Under the pieces are notes generated by a model. It did not search any database and was not told the DNA's origin. It saw only the letters and a list, made by a program, of their open reading frames with translations. From Bacteroidaceae bacterium (lineage in GTDB: Bacteria; Bacteroidota; Bacteroidia; Bacteroidales; Bacteroidaceae), in the NCBI GenBank assembly GCA_021443405.1, contig JABUUA010000001.1, positions 4,457 to 35,545 on the forward strand: DNA of 31,089 bases, written 5' to 3'. Shown here piece after piece: positions 23,570 to 31,089 of this stretch; within the stretch, counting starts at the first letter, position 1, and each line of letters opens with the position of its first letter. Both the position numbers and the translations under genes were made by a program.

Positions 23570-25993
23570 TTATTTGCTTTCGTAACTGCCGTAACCGTAG
23601 TTGTATCCGTAACGATAACCATAGCGGTGGTAACCGTACTTACCGTTTCCGATGGCCTCCGTCGCGTTGAGCAGGACGGACATATTCGGCAACTTCTGGT
23701 CGTCATACATTTGCTGCACCACAGGAATCATCTCACGTTCCATCAGACCGGCGCGTATCACGAACAGAGTGACGTCGGCGTAACGGGCAATCACCGCAGT
23801 GTCGGCCACCACCTCTACGGGCGGGCAGTCCATCAGCACGAGGTCGTACTCCTTACGCATCTCGGCCAACATCTCGGGAAGACGCTTGCTCAGGAGCAAC
23901 TCGGCGGGATTGGGGGGCACCATGCCCACGGGGAGCACGTCCACACCTTCGGCCATCACGTTGCTCACGACGGCTTGTTTCCAGTCTGTCAACTTACCGC
24001 TGAGATAGGCACTTATGCCCTCGGTGGGTTTGTTCACGTAGTGCGACAGCGAAGCTCTGCGCAAGTCGAGGTCCACCACCATCACACGTTTGCCAGCCAG
24101 CGCAAGCGAAGCGGCGAGGTTGGCCGTAATGAAAGTCTTACCGCTACTGGGATTTGCCGAGGTCACAATCAGCATCTTCTTATTCTCTCCCTCGCCCACG
24201 ATGAACTCCAGATTGGTGCGCACCACGCGGAACGCCTCGTTGATGGTGTCGCGCAAAGCGGGCTTCACGTGCACTTTATAGCCGTCGGCGCCCTTCTTCG
24301 TCTTTTTGCCGAAGCCTTTCTTCACGTCGGTGCTCAAAGGAACTTCGCCCACGAAGGGTGCGGTGAGGTTTTCCAAGTCCTTACGTCCGCGGACGCTGGT
24401 GTTCAAACTATCCAACAAATAGAAGATACCGGCGGGAATGGCCAGACCGAGCAACAGGGCAATCATCAGATATTTGTTGCGACTGGGGGCCACGGGGTGC
24501 AGACTGCCGGTGGGCGGCGTAATGACGCGGGTGTTGTAAGCCGTGAAGGCCTGCGATAACTCGTTCTCCTCACGTTTCTGCAACAAGTAGAGGTAGAGCG
24601 ACTCTTTCACTTTCTGCTGGCGTTCGATGCTCAGCAAATGACGGGCCTGATTCGGGCTGCTGGTGATTTGCTGCGTGCTCTGTCGCTCGGTGGCAAGGAT
24701 AGCCTCGAGCTGTTTCTTCAGGGCGGCTATCTGGTTGTCGATGCTTGTCACGATAGAGGCGCGCATAAGAGCCAGGCTCTGGTCCAGCTCCACCACCATG
24801 GGATTCTTGGCGCTGCTGCTGGCCGCCATGCCGTTGCGCTGCAACATCTTCGTGTTGTAGTCGGCCACTTGTTTCTCTATCGCGGCGCTGCCAACCCCGG
24901 AATTGGCCGGCAACAACTGGTCGCTGCTGCCATCGACAAAGGAGCGAAGGTAGCGGGCCATATAGAGCTGGTTGTTGATGTCCATGGCTTTGAGGCCCGA
25001 CTCGTTGGCTTGTTGCATGTGGAGTTGTGCGGCAGCCTTGAGGTCGGGAATCTGATGGGCGCTCTTGTACGACGAAATGTCGTTGTCCACGTTACCCAAT
25101 TCCTGCACAATCACGGCCAGACGTTCGTCGATGAACTTGCTGGTGCTCACGGCCACTTGGTTGCGGTCGCTCACCCAGCGCTCGTTGTAAACGGCCACGA
25201 CGGTATTGAGAAAATCTTCGGCACGCTCCGTCGAAACATCGTTGCACGACAGGTCGATGATGTTGTTCATCTTATTGTTGAGCTGTGCTCCCAAGCGTCC
25301 GGTGTAGCGAGCCGTCGTGGGATTGTAGCCTGAGCGAACGACCGTGATGGCGCGGTTCTGCAGTCGTTCTGCCAACTCCACGTTGAAGCCGAGGTTGTGT
25401 TCTATGCACATGCGGCCCACACACGTCTGCACGGTGTCGCCCACTGCATGCGTTTCTGTCTTGTCGAACTCCGTGTGACCGAGAGTGAAATCACTGAGCC
25501 GTACCTTGCCATCCTTCTGCCAAACCATCTTGAAGGAGCAGGGCTCGTTGTCCTTTACATCCAACAAGGCGACGGTCAGCGGCAGATTGCGGCCGTACAG
25601 CGTCTTGCGACGCATGCCGTCTTTTACGGAATAATTCATGTCGAGATGCAGACGCTTCACCACCTCTCCCACGACGGCAGGAGAAGAAATAGCCACAATT
25701 TCGTCGTTGGCATCGGATACACTGGAGAACATTCCCATGTCGGTCATCGCGCCAATCTGGTTCATCACCGACTTGGAACCACGCGCTTCCTGCTTGATCT
25801 GTATGGAAGCATAACGGTTATAAACGGGTGACTTGGTGCTCAGGTAGAGCAGGCAGGCACCCAGACAAAGAGCCACGCTGACGGCAAACCACTGCCAGCG
25901 CGAGAGGCACAGCGCCACAAAGTCGCGCAGTTGACTGATGTCGTCGTTCGTAGTGACGCGACGTTGTTGCTGATTTATAGTTTGAATTGCCAC
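23570..25993 (-). CDS. Wzc-like polysaccharide co-polymerase / tyrosine autokinase (BY-kinase)
   Basis: 807 residues with a GTG start at 25993. Cytoplasmic N-tail, membrane segment about 33-52, Wzz-type periplasmic domain with long coiled-coil stretches, second membrane segment about 505-527, then a cytoplasmic kinase: Walker A SANPSSGKT (about 611-619), Walker A-prime VMVVDLDLRR (about 632-641) and Walker B VLMDCPPV (about 716). The C-terminus from residue 784 has nine Tyr in about 22 residues, the autophosphorylation cluster. It controls chain length and export together with the Wza-like protein encoded upstream (87-bp gap). The kinase and Wzz parts are fused in one chain, as in proteobacterial Wzc. 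Confidence 0.93.
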   Translation of the reverse strand: MAIQTINQQQRRVTTNDDISQLRDFVALCLSRWQWFAVSVALCLGACLLYLSTKSPVYNRYASIQIKQEARGSKSVMNQIGAMTDMGMFSSVSDANDEIVAISSPAVVGEVVKRLHLDMNYSVKDGMRRKTLYGRNLPLTVALLDVKDNEPCSFKMVWQKDGKVRLSDFTLGHTEFDKTETHAVGDTVQTCVGRMCIEHNLGFNVELAERLQNRAITVVRSGYNPTTARYTGRLGAQLNNKMNNIIDLSCNDVSTERAEDFLNTVVAVYNERWVSDRNQVAVSTSKFIDERLAVIVQELGNVDNDISSYKSAHQIPDLKAAAQLHMQQANESGLKAMDINNQLYMARYLRSFVDGSSDQLLPANSGVGSAAIEKQVADYNTKMLQRNGMAASSSAKNPMVVELDQSLALMRASIVTSIDNQIAALKKQLEAILATERQSTQQITSSPNQARHLLSIERQQKVKESLYLYLLQKREENELSQAFTAYNTRVITPPTGSLHPVAPSRNKYLMIALLLGLAIPAGIFYLLDSLNTSVRGRKDLENLTAPFVGEVPLSTDVKKGFGKKTKKGADGYKVHVKPALRDTINEAFRVVRTNLEFIVGEGENKKMLIVTSANPSSGKTFITANLAASLALAGKRVMVVDLDLRRASLSHYVNKPTEGISAYLSGKLTDWKQAVVSNVMAEGVDVLPVGMVPPNPAELLLSKRLPEMLAEMRKEYDLVLMDCPPVEVVADTAVIARYADVTLFVIRAGLMEREMIPVVQQMYDDQKLPNMSVLLNATEAIGNGKYGYHRYGYRYGYNYGYGSYESK

Positions 25994-26080
25994 AAGATAG
26001 ATGTTTAGGGACGTTGATTTTTCGCAGTATCAACGACGGGGCGACGCGGTGTGTTGCCTTGGGCGCCCGGTCGCCGGACC

Positions 26081-26890
26081 TTATTTCTTCAGAATTAAAG
26101 TGGCCACCAGCATGACCACGGAGCACACGGCCGAGGTGAACGACAGCCAGAAGCCGGGAGTCTGGAACGTGTTGCCCGAGGCGGTTGACTGACGACGACG
26201 GGTGTCGTTGGGCTCCACATACACCACATCCTTCTGCTGCAGATAGTAAACGGGCGACTCGTAGAGGCTTCGTACCGAGGTGAGGTCCACTTGATAAGCC
26301 TTCTGTTTTCCGTTCTCCTCACGCAGGACGGTCACATTCTTACGGTTACCCGTAATGGTGAGGTCGCCGGCCTGACTGATGGCATCGAGCAGGGTCACGC
26401 GGTCGTGGCGGATGTCGAAACGGCCGGGACGCGCCACTTCACCGAGCACTGAGTAGTAGAGGTTGCCAAACTCCACGATGACAATTGGGTCCGAAACGAG
26501 TTCCTTCTCCAATAGTTGTTGCTTGACCGACGCGGCGACCGTCTCGCGGTTCATGCCCTCGACGTGCAACGCGCCCAGAACCGGGAAGTCGATGTTGCCC
26601 TCGTTGTCCACCGTATAAAGTGAAATCTGCTGACTGTTGGACAAATTATTCTCCGATGTTCCGCCCACACGTTGGGTGGTGACGGCGAGATTAAACATGC
26701 TCGCTATCATGGGATCTTTGCTGTTGACTATAATCGACAACTTGTCACCGGGCTTAATACGGATCTCCCTCGCCTCGGCCAATGCTATCTCCTCTTGCAG
26801 GTTCACATCCTGAAAATACCCGATGTCCTGAGGGGTTTTACAGCCCACGAGCAACAGACCGACCAGTAATGCCAAACAAATCTTTCTCAT
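26081..26890 (-). CDS. Wza-like outer-membrane polysaccharide export lipoprotein
   Basis: 269 residues. Signal peptide with lipobox LLVGC (C17). Poly_export domain about 40-142, starting IRIKPGDKLSIIV; an SLBB-type beta-grasp with YSVLGEVARPGRFDI (146-160) follows. The last 22 residues form a hydrophobic helix (about 248-266) ending KK; in Wza the C-terminal helix lines the outer-membrane pore. First gene of the minus-strand polysaccharide module and adjacent to its BY-kinase partner. Shorter than E. coli Wza (about 379), as is common in Bacteroidota. Confidence 0.92.
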   Translation of the reverse strand: MRKICLALLVGLLLVGCKTPQDIGYFQDVNLQEEIALAEAREIRIKPGDKLSIIVNSKDPMIASMFNLAVTTQRVGGTSENNLSNSQQISLYTVDNEGNIDFPVLGALHVEGMNRETVAASVKQQLLEKELVSDPIVIVEFGNLYYSVLGEVARPGRFDIRHDRVTLLDAISQAGDLTITGNRKNVTVLREENGKQKAYQVDLTSVRSLYESPVYYLQQKDVVYVEPNDTRRRQSTASGNTFQTPGFWLSFTSAVCSVVMLVATLILKK

Positions 26891-26902
26891 TATTCATTTT
26901 TA

Positions 26903-26945
26903 TTATTCGCGCACAAAGATACAAAAATACGCGCGAATAAGCAAT
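26903..26945 (-). promoter_or_regulatory. Promoter of the polysaccharide module with a flanking inverted repeat
   Basis: The complement of 26914-26921 reads TATCTTTG, a full TAnnTTTG match 24 bp upstream of the Wza-like ATG. ATTG (complement of 26942-26945) at a 20-bp spacing is a one-mismatch -33 box. A perfect 10-bp inverted repeat, TTATTCGCGC at 26903-26912 and GCGCGAATAA at 26931-26940, brackets the -7 box with an 18-bp spacer, the layout of an operator. The remaining sequence to 27090 holds no gene. Confidence 0.6.
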
Positions 26946-27090
26946 ATCTCGCGCGCATTTTCATACAGATACCACGAAGTGGTCCCCCTAAAAACGGCCT
27001 AACATCCCCTTTTTCGGACTAAGAACAGTCACAAACAGCGTGGCGGCCGCACAAACAAAGTTGGGGAACAAGAGGTCTCTACAGATAGAA

Positions 27091-28311
27091 TCAGAACAAA
27101 TCGGTGTAGATTTTGTCCGCGGCTCCGGCGTTGTCGGCAATGTAGCCACCCGCCAACTTTCCGCACCGAACGCGGTCGGTCTCATCGGTGCACAGACGGT
27201 CCATGGTTTCGACAAAAGACACCTCGTCCGTGACTTCGTGGCAAGCGCCCATGCGCAGCAGGGCCTGTGCCTCGCGGAAACCTTTGTTGTTGGGACCGAA
27301 AAGCACGGGAATACCGTAAACAGCGGCTTCCGGGACGTTGTGGATGCCGGCGCCGAAGCCTCCTCCTACGTACGCCAACTGACCGTAGCGGTAGATGCTG
27401 GAGAGCAGTCCGAAGCAGTTGATGATGAGACATTCAGCCGTGTCGATGTTCTGCTCCGTAGCTTCGGTGTAACGCAGCGAGGGGCGTTGCAGTTTTTGCT
27501 CAATCTGTTGCAAATGGTCGTCGTCGATAAGATGCGGCGCTAAAATGAGACGCAACTCGGGATGTGCGTTGAAATACGGAATGATGAGGTCTTCATCGGG
27601 GCCCCACGAACTGCCGGCAACGAGCACGAAACGCCCTGCGGCAAAGCGCTCGACCAGAGGAAGTTCCTTGGCCGCGCGGCGAATGTCGAGCACACGGTCG
27701 AAACGTGTGTCGCCCACGACCGATACTTTGTCGCGAATGCCGCGGGTAGCCAGCAAGCGGGCGCTTTCCTCGTCCTGCACATAGAAGTGGGTGACGAGCT
27801 TCAGCACATAGGCGTAAGGACGGCCGTACCAGCGGAAAAAGACCTTGTTGGCACGGAAAATGCTCGAAACGCTATAGACGGGGATGTGACGATGACGGCA
27901 CGCGATGATGTAGTTGAACCAGAACTCGTACTTGATGAGAAAGAGCATCTCGGGCTTCACGAGCCGAACAAAGCGGATGACATTGCTGGGCGTGTCGAAG
28001 GGAAGATAGCACACGATGTCGGCGCCGTCGTAGTCCTTGCGCACTTCGTAGCCGGAGGGGCTGAAGAACGTCAGCAGGATGCGAAGTTCGGGATGCTCGC
28101 GACGGATGCGCTCCATCAGCGGACGCCCCTGCTCGAACTCGCCCAACGAGGCAGCGTGAAACCACACATAGCGCCCGCCCGGCACGAGACGTTCGTGCAA
28201 CAAGCGGAAGGTATCGCGCTGGCCACGCGCTAAGAGCCGCGCCTTCGGGTTGAAGAACGCCGCCAGACGGACAAGAATGCTATAGATGTAGATGGCGAAC
28301 GAGTACAGCAT
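27091..28311 (-). CDS. waaA: 3-deoxy-D-manno-octulosonic acid (Kdo) transferase
   Basis: 406 residues, GT30 family. It transfers Kdo from CMP-Kdo to lipid A precursor at the inner membrane. An N-terminal membrane anchor (about 1-20) precedes WFHAASLGEFEQG with the catalytic base E58; later signatures are FLIKYEFWFNYI, SVVGDTRFDRV, VAGSSWGPDE and AYVGGGFGAGIHNVPEAAVYGIPVLFGPN, the CMP-binding part. Its ATG overlaps the TGA of gltX by one base (TGATG), so the two are translationally coupled. Length fits the family. Confidence 0.95.
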   Translation of the reverse strand: MLYSFAIYIYSILVRLAAFFNPKARLLARGQRDTFRLLHERLVPGGRYVWFHAASLGEFEQGRPLMERIRREHPELRILLTFFSPSGYEVRKDYDGADIVCYLPFDTPSNVIRFVRLVKPEMLFLIKYEFWFNYIIACRHRHIPVYSVSSIFRANKVFFRWYGRPYAYVLKLVTHFYVQDEESARLLATRGIRDKVSVVGDTRFDRVLDIRRAAKELPLVERFAAGRFVLVAGSSWGPDEDLIIPYFNAHPELRLILAPHLIDDDHLQQIEQKLQRPSLRYTEATEQNIDTAECLIINCFGLLSSIYRYGQLAYVGGGFGAGIHNVPEAAVYGIPVLFGPNNKGFREAQALLRMGACHEVTDEVSFVETMDRLCTDETDRVRCGKLAGGYIADNAGAADKIYTDLF

Positions 28312-29870
28312 CAGCCCAGTGTGTCGATGGCGAACTGCATACGACGCAGCGTTTCCTCCTTACCGAGGAAGGCCGCTAATTCGTACATATCGGGGCCTTG
28401 TCCCGCGCCGACAAGACAGATGCGCCAAGCATTCCAGGGGCGCAGTTCCGTTTGTTCGGTCCAGGGGTCCACGACGGCTTTCTGCCCTTCCGCAGAGAAA
28501 TCGTCGATGCCTTCCAGCACCTGCATCAACTGGCGCATTTCGTCGGCCGAGGTTTCTTTCCAGTTTTTCTTGATGAACTTATCCTCTGCGTCGAACTCCG
28601 TGGGGGCGACGAAGAAGAAGCGGGTAAGCGGCCACAGGTCGCTGGCGAAGGAAATGTTGCGTTTCTTCTTGTTGCCTTGTCCGTCGACGTACTCTATCAC
28701 CTTGGTTTTCATCAGGCGAACCACCTCCGTCATCTGCTCGTCAGTGGCCTCGATTCCTTGCGCGGCGAGCACTTTTCCAAAGGCGGGCGCCCAGTCGGCG
28801 TCGGGCTGCTGCACGAGGTACTGGTGGTTGAACCACGCGGCCTTGACATAATCGAACTTGGCGCCGTTTTTCGAGCACTTCGAGAGGTCGAAGAGTTTCA
28901 CCATTTCCTCAAGACTCATCATCTCCTGGTCGTTACCGGGGTTCCAGCCCAACAGGGCGAGGAAGTTGACGACTGCCTGTGGCAGATAGCCTTTCTCGCG
29001 GTAGCCGCTTGAAATCTCGCCGCTCTTGGGGTCGTGCCACTCCAGTGGGAACACGGGGAAGCCCAGTTTATCGCCGTCGCGCTTGCTCAACTTTCCGTTT
29101 CCCACGGGCTTGAGCAGCAGCGGAAGATGGGCAAAACGAGGCATGGTGTCGGCCCAACCGAAGGCACGGTACAGCAGAACGTGGAGCGGCGCGCTGGGCA
29201 ACCACTCCTCGCCACGGATGACGTGGGTCACTTCCATCAGGTGATCGTCCACGATGTTCGCGAGATGATAGGTGGGAAGTTCGTCGGCGCTCTTGTAAAG
29301 AACCTTGTCGTCGAGGATGCTGCTATTGATTTTCACGTCGCCGCGTATAATGTCATCGACGTGCACATCCTCGCCCGGCTCTATTTTGAAGCGGACGACG
29401 TACTGATGGCCGCTGGCAATGAGGGCGTCCACTTCCTCCTGGCTGAGGGTGAGAGAATTGCGCATGCTGAAGCGCGTGGAAGCATCGTACTGGAAGTTCT
29501 CCACCTCGGCACGTTTCTGGTCCAGTTCCTCGGGCGTGTCGAAGGCTATGTAAGCCTTGTCGGTGTCGAGCAGTTGCTTCACATATTTCTTATATATATC
29601 GCGACGCTCGCTCTGGCGATACGGTCCGTGTGCGCCGCCGAAGCTCACGCCTTCGTCGAACGTGATGCCGAGCCAGCGGAACGATTCGATGATGTATTCC
29701 TCGGCGCCGGGCACGAAACGGCCCGAGTCGGTGTCCTCGATGCGGAAGATGAGGTCGCCGCCGTGCTGCTTGGCGAAAAGGTAGTTATACAGTGCTGTGC
29801 GCACACCGCCGATGTGCAAAGGGCCCGTAGGGCTGGGTGCGAAGCGCACCCTCACTTTACGTTGTTCCAT
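28311..29870 (-). CDS. gltX: Glutamyl-tRNA synthetase
   Basis: 519 residues, class I synthetase. It charges tRNA-Glu with glutamate. The HIGH-type motif is RFAPSPTGPLHIGG (9-22); FRIEDTDSGR follows, and the KMSKS-type loop is KLSKRDGDKLG (about 256-266). The C-terminal anticodon-binding domain is complete. Start chosen at MEQRKVRVRF, 22 bp downstream of a TATCTTTG box. Overlaps waaA at its 3' end. Confidence 0.97.
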   Translation of the reverse strand: MEQRKVRVRFAPSPTGPLHIGGVRTALYNYLFAKQHGGDLIFRIEDTDSGRFVPGAEEYIIESFRWLGITFDEGVSFGGAHGPYRQSERRDIYKKYVKQLLDTDKAYIAFDTPEELDQKRAEVENFQYDASTRFSMRNSLTLSQEEVDALIASGHQYVVRFKIEPGEDVHVDDIIRGDVKINSSILDDKVLYKSADELPTYHLANIVDDHLMEVTHVIRGEEWLPSAPLHVLLYRAFGWADTMPRFAHLPLLLKPVGNGKLSKRDGDKLGFPVFPLEWHDPKSGEISSGYREKGYLPQAVVNFLALLGWNPGNDQEMMSLEEMVKLFDLSKCSKNGAKFDYVKAAWFNHQYLVQQPDADWAPAFGKVLAAQGIEATDEQMTEVVRLMKTKVIEYVDGQGNKKKRNISFASDLWPLTRFFFVAPTEFDAEDKFIKKNWKETSADEMRQLMQVLEGIDDFSAEGQKAVVDPWTEQTELRPWNAWRICLVGAGQGPDMYELAAFLGKEETLRRMQFAIDTLG

Positions 29871-29892
29871 TGTTACTTATTATTTTCGGGTG

Positions 29893-29900
29893 CAAAGATA
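29893..29900 (-). promoter_or_regulatory. Candidate -7 box for gltX-waaA
   Basis: The complement of 29893-29900 reads TATCTTTG, a full match to TAnnTTTG, 22 bp upstream of the gltX ATG. No clear -33 TTTG is seen at 19-21 bp. Confidence 0.5.
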
Positions 29901-30046
29901 CGAAAAATAATGAAGACTTGGACCATAACGATGACTTTTTTCGCCGTGCTCCGACCACTTCTCCCACGCCGTCAGACGAGGGTCACCGGCACGACGAAAA
30001 TCCGTCACGGGCATGACTGAGATTTTTTTCTTAGCAGAATCGTTTG

Positions 30047-30106
30047 ATTTGTCGAGAAAAAAAAGTAAATTTGTCTGGAAAAAATTTTGAGTTTATCCAG
30101 ACAAAT
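30047..30106. promoter_or_regulatory. Three copies of an 11-bp motif upstream of ugd, two in inverted orientation
   Basis: ATTTGTCTGGA (30069-30079) and TCCAGACAAAT (30096-30106) are perfect 11-bp inverted arms with a 16-bp A/T-rich spacer. A near-copy, ATTTGTCGAGA (30047-30057), lies 22 bp upstream in direct orientation and, like copy 2, runs into an A-tract. The block ends 14 bp before the ugd ATG, so it lies in the control or leader region. The rest of the 250-bp gltX-ugd gap shows no gene. Confidence 0.6.
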
Positions 30107-30120
30107 AATTTGCGTTTCCT

Positions 30121-31089
30121 ATGAGAAACTTTGAAGACCTCCAGATAGCCGTCGCCGGCACCGGTTATGTCGGCCTCTCGATAGCCACATTGCTGGCTCA
30201 GCACCACAGGGTTACCGCTGTCGATGTCGTGCCCGAGAAGGTGGAGAAAATCAACCGGCGCATCGCTCCCATCCAGGACGAGTACATCGAAAAATACTTT
30301 GCCGAGAAAGAGTTGAGCCTGCACGCCACCCTCGACGGCGCGGCGGCGTACCGCGACGCCGACTTTGTGGTCATCGCCGCACCCACGAACTACGACCCGC
30401 AAAAGAATTTCTTTGACACTCATCACATAGAAGACGTCATCGATTTGGTGCTTTCCGTGAACCCGGACGCCGTGATGGTCATCAAATCCACCATACCCGT
30501 GGGCTACTGCCGTCAACTGTATGTGAAGTATGCCAAGCGCGTGCAAGGCGGCTACTTCAACCTGCTGTTCTCCCCCGAGTTCCTGCGTGAGAGCAAGGCC
30601 TTGTACGACAATCTCTATCCCTCCCGCATCATCGTGGGCTATCCCAAGCTGATAGAAAGCAGCGAATTCTCGGAGGGAAACGCCGCCATCAGCGCCGTCG
30701 GCAACCCCGACGCCGAGCAGTTTGCCCACACGTTCGCCGCTCTGCTGCAGGAGGGAGCCGTGAAAAAGGACATCGACACGCTGTTCATGGGCATGAAAGA
30801 GGCCGAGGCCGTGAAACTGTTTGCCAACACCTACCTCGCCCTCCGCGTGAGCTACTTCAACGAGCTCGACACTTACGCCGAGGTGAAAGGTCTCAACGCG
30901 CAGGCCATCATCCAGGGAATCGGCCTCGACCCCCGCATCGGCACGCATTACAACAACCCGTCGTTCGGCTACGGAGGCTACTGTCTGCCCAAGGACACCA
31001 AGCAGTTGCTGGCCAACTACGCCGATGTGCCGCAGAACATGATGACGGCCATCGTGGAGAGCAACCGCACGCGCAAGGACTTCATCGCC
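30121..31089 (+). CDS. ugd: UDP-glucose 6-dehydrogenase, 3' end cut off by window edge
   Basis: 323 codons are visible with no stop before the right edge; the family is about 390 residues, so roughly 65 are missing. Rossmann motif GTGYVG (13-18), then APTNYDP, VIKSTIPVG, FSPEFLRESKALYDNLYPSRI, and the catalytic-Cys loop YGGYCLPKDTKQL with C288. Strong block similarity to E. coli Ugd, including LFANTYLALRVSYFNELD and LDPRIG-x-HYNNPSFG. It oxidises UDP-glucose to UDP-glucuronate for surface polysaccharides. A 23-residue insertion relative to E. coli near 175-200 (KLIESSEFSEGNAAISAVGN) is visible. UDP-ManNAc dehydrogenase is less likely. Confidence 0.95.
   Translation, partial: MRNFEDLQIAVAGTGYVGLSIATLLAQHHRVTAVDVVPEKVEKINRRIAPIQDEYIEKYFAEKELSLHATLDGAAAYRDADFVVIAAPTNYDPQKNFFDTHHIEDVIDLVLSVNPDAVMVIKSTIPVGYCRQLYVKYAKRVQGGYFNLLFSPEFLRESKALYDNLYPSRIIVGYPKLIESSEFSEGNAAISAVGNPDAEQFAHTFAALLQEGAVKKDIDTLFMGMKEAEAVKLFANTYLALRVSYFNELDTYAEVKGLNAQAIIQGIGLDPRIGTHYNNPSFGYGGYCLPKDTKQLLANYADVPQNMMTAIVESNRTRKDFIA

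Noticed and set aside
26971..26983. Hairpin ACCAC-GAA-GTGGT between waaA and the Wza-like gene as the waaA terminator
   Set aside because: Short stem, no T-tract on the minus strand, and more than 100 bp after the waaA stop.
30106..30112. TAATTTG before ugd as a -7 box
   Set aside because: Only one base between TA and TTTG, the upstream TTTG is 16 bp away, and it would leave almost no leader.

Overview
The window reads as a chromosomal segment of a fairly GC-rich Bacteroidales bacterium, most likely Prevotella-like. The evidence is a gliding-type lipoprotein gene (gldH), Bacteroidota promoter boxes of the TAnnTTTG type (one with a well-placed TTTG at -33), the lack of strong Shine-Dalgarno sequences, a Wza / BY-kinase polysaccharide module and Bacteroidota-style glycoside hydrolases. 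The exact taxon cannot be fixed by eye.

Region 1 (1-15540) is carbohydrate catabolism. A GH5-type secreted glycoside hydrolase runs off the left edge on the minus strand. It is divergent from a probable ten-gene plus-strand operon: Zn-alcohol dehydrogenase, L-galactose/L-fucose dehydrogenase (AKR), amidohydrolase-type lactonase, UxaB-like reductase, UxaA-like dehydratase, secreted GH43 enzyme, L-fucose/L-rhamnose-type mutarotase, L-fucose isomerase FucI, FucP-like permease and secreted GH95 enzyme, ending at a clear hairpin terminator. The first five genes can be read in order as oxidative breakdown of L-galactose: L-galactose, L-galactonolactone, L-galactonate, D-tagaturonate, D-altronate, 2-keto-3-deoxygluconate. 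The GH95 enzyme would release the sugar and the FucP-type permease would import it. The alternative is an oxidative L-fucose route. FucK and FucA are absent from the window. This operon is the main biological finding.

Region 2 (15541-21340) is a plus-strand housekeeping run: holB, ricT, gldH, a Fur-family regulator and a 7TM-HD (PgpH-like) phosphodiesterase, ending at a second terminator.

Region 3 (21463-26890, minus strand) is a compact exopolysaccharide module: Wza-like export lipoprotein, Wzc-like BY-kinase, an unusual cytidylyltransferase-Gfo/Idh/MocA fusion, and an initiating sugar-phosphate transferase. Region 4 (27091-29870, minus) holds gltX and waaA with overlapping stop and start codons. 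On the right edge, ugd (UDP-glucose dehydrogenase) runs off the window on the plus strand.

Three intergenic arrays of exactly 22-bp, imperfectly palindromic units lie at about 5619, 15537 and 21340. Two are homologous over about 138 bp, unit by unit and into their 3' tails, so they look like copies of one dispersed element. One copy sits inside the catabolic operon. Two other inverted repeats lie in the control regions of the Wza-like gene and of ugd.
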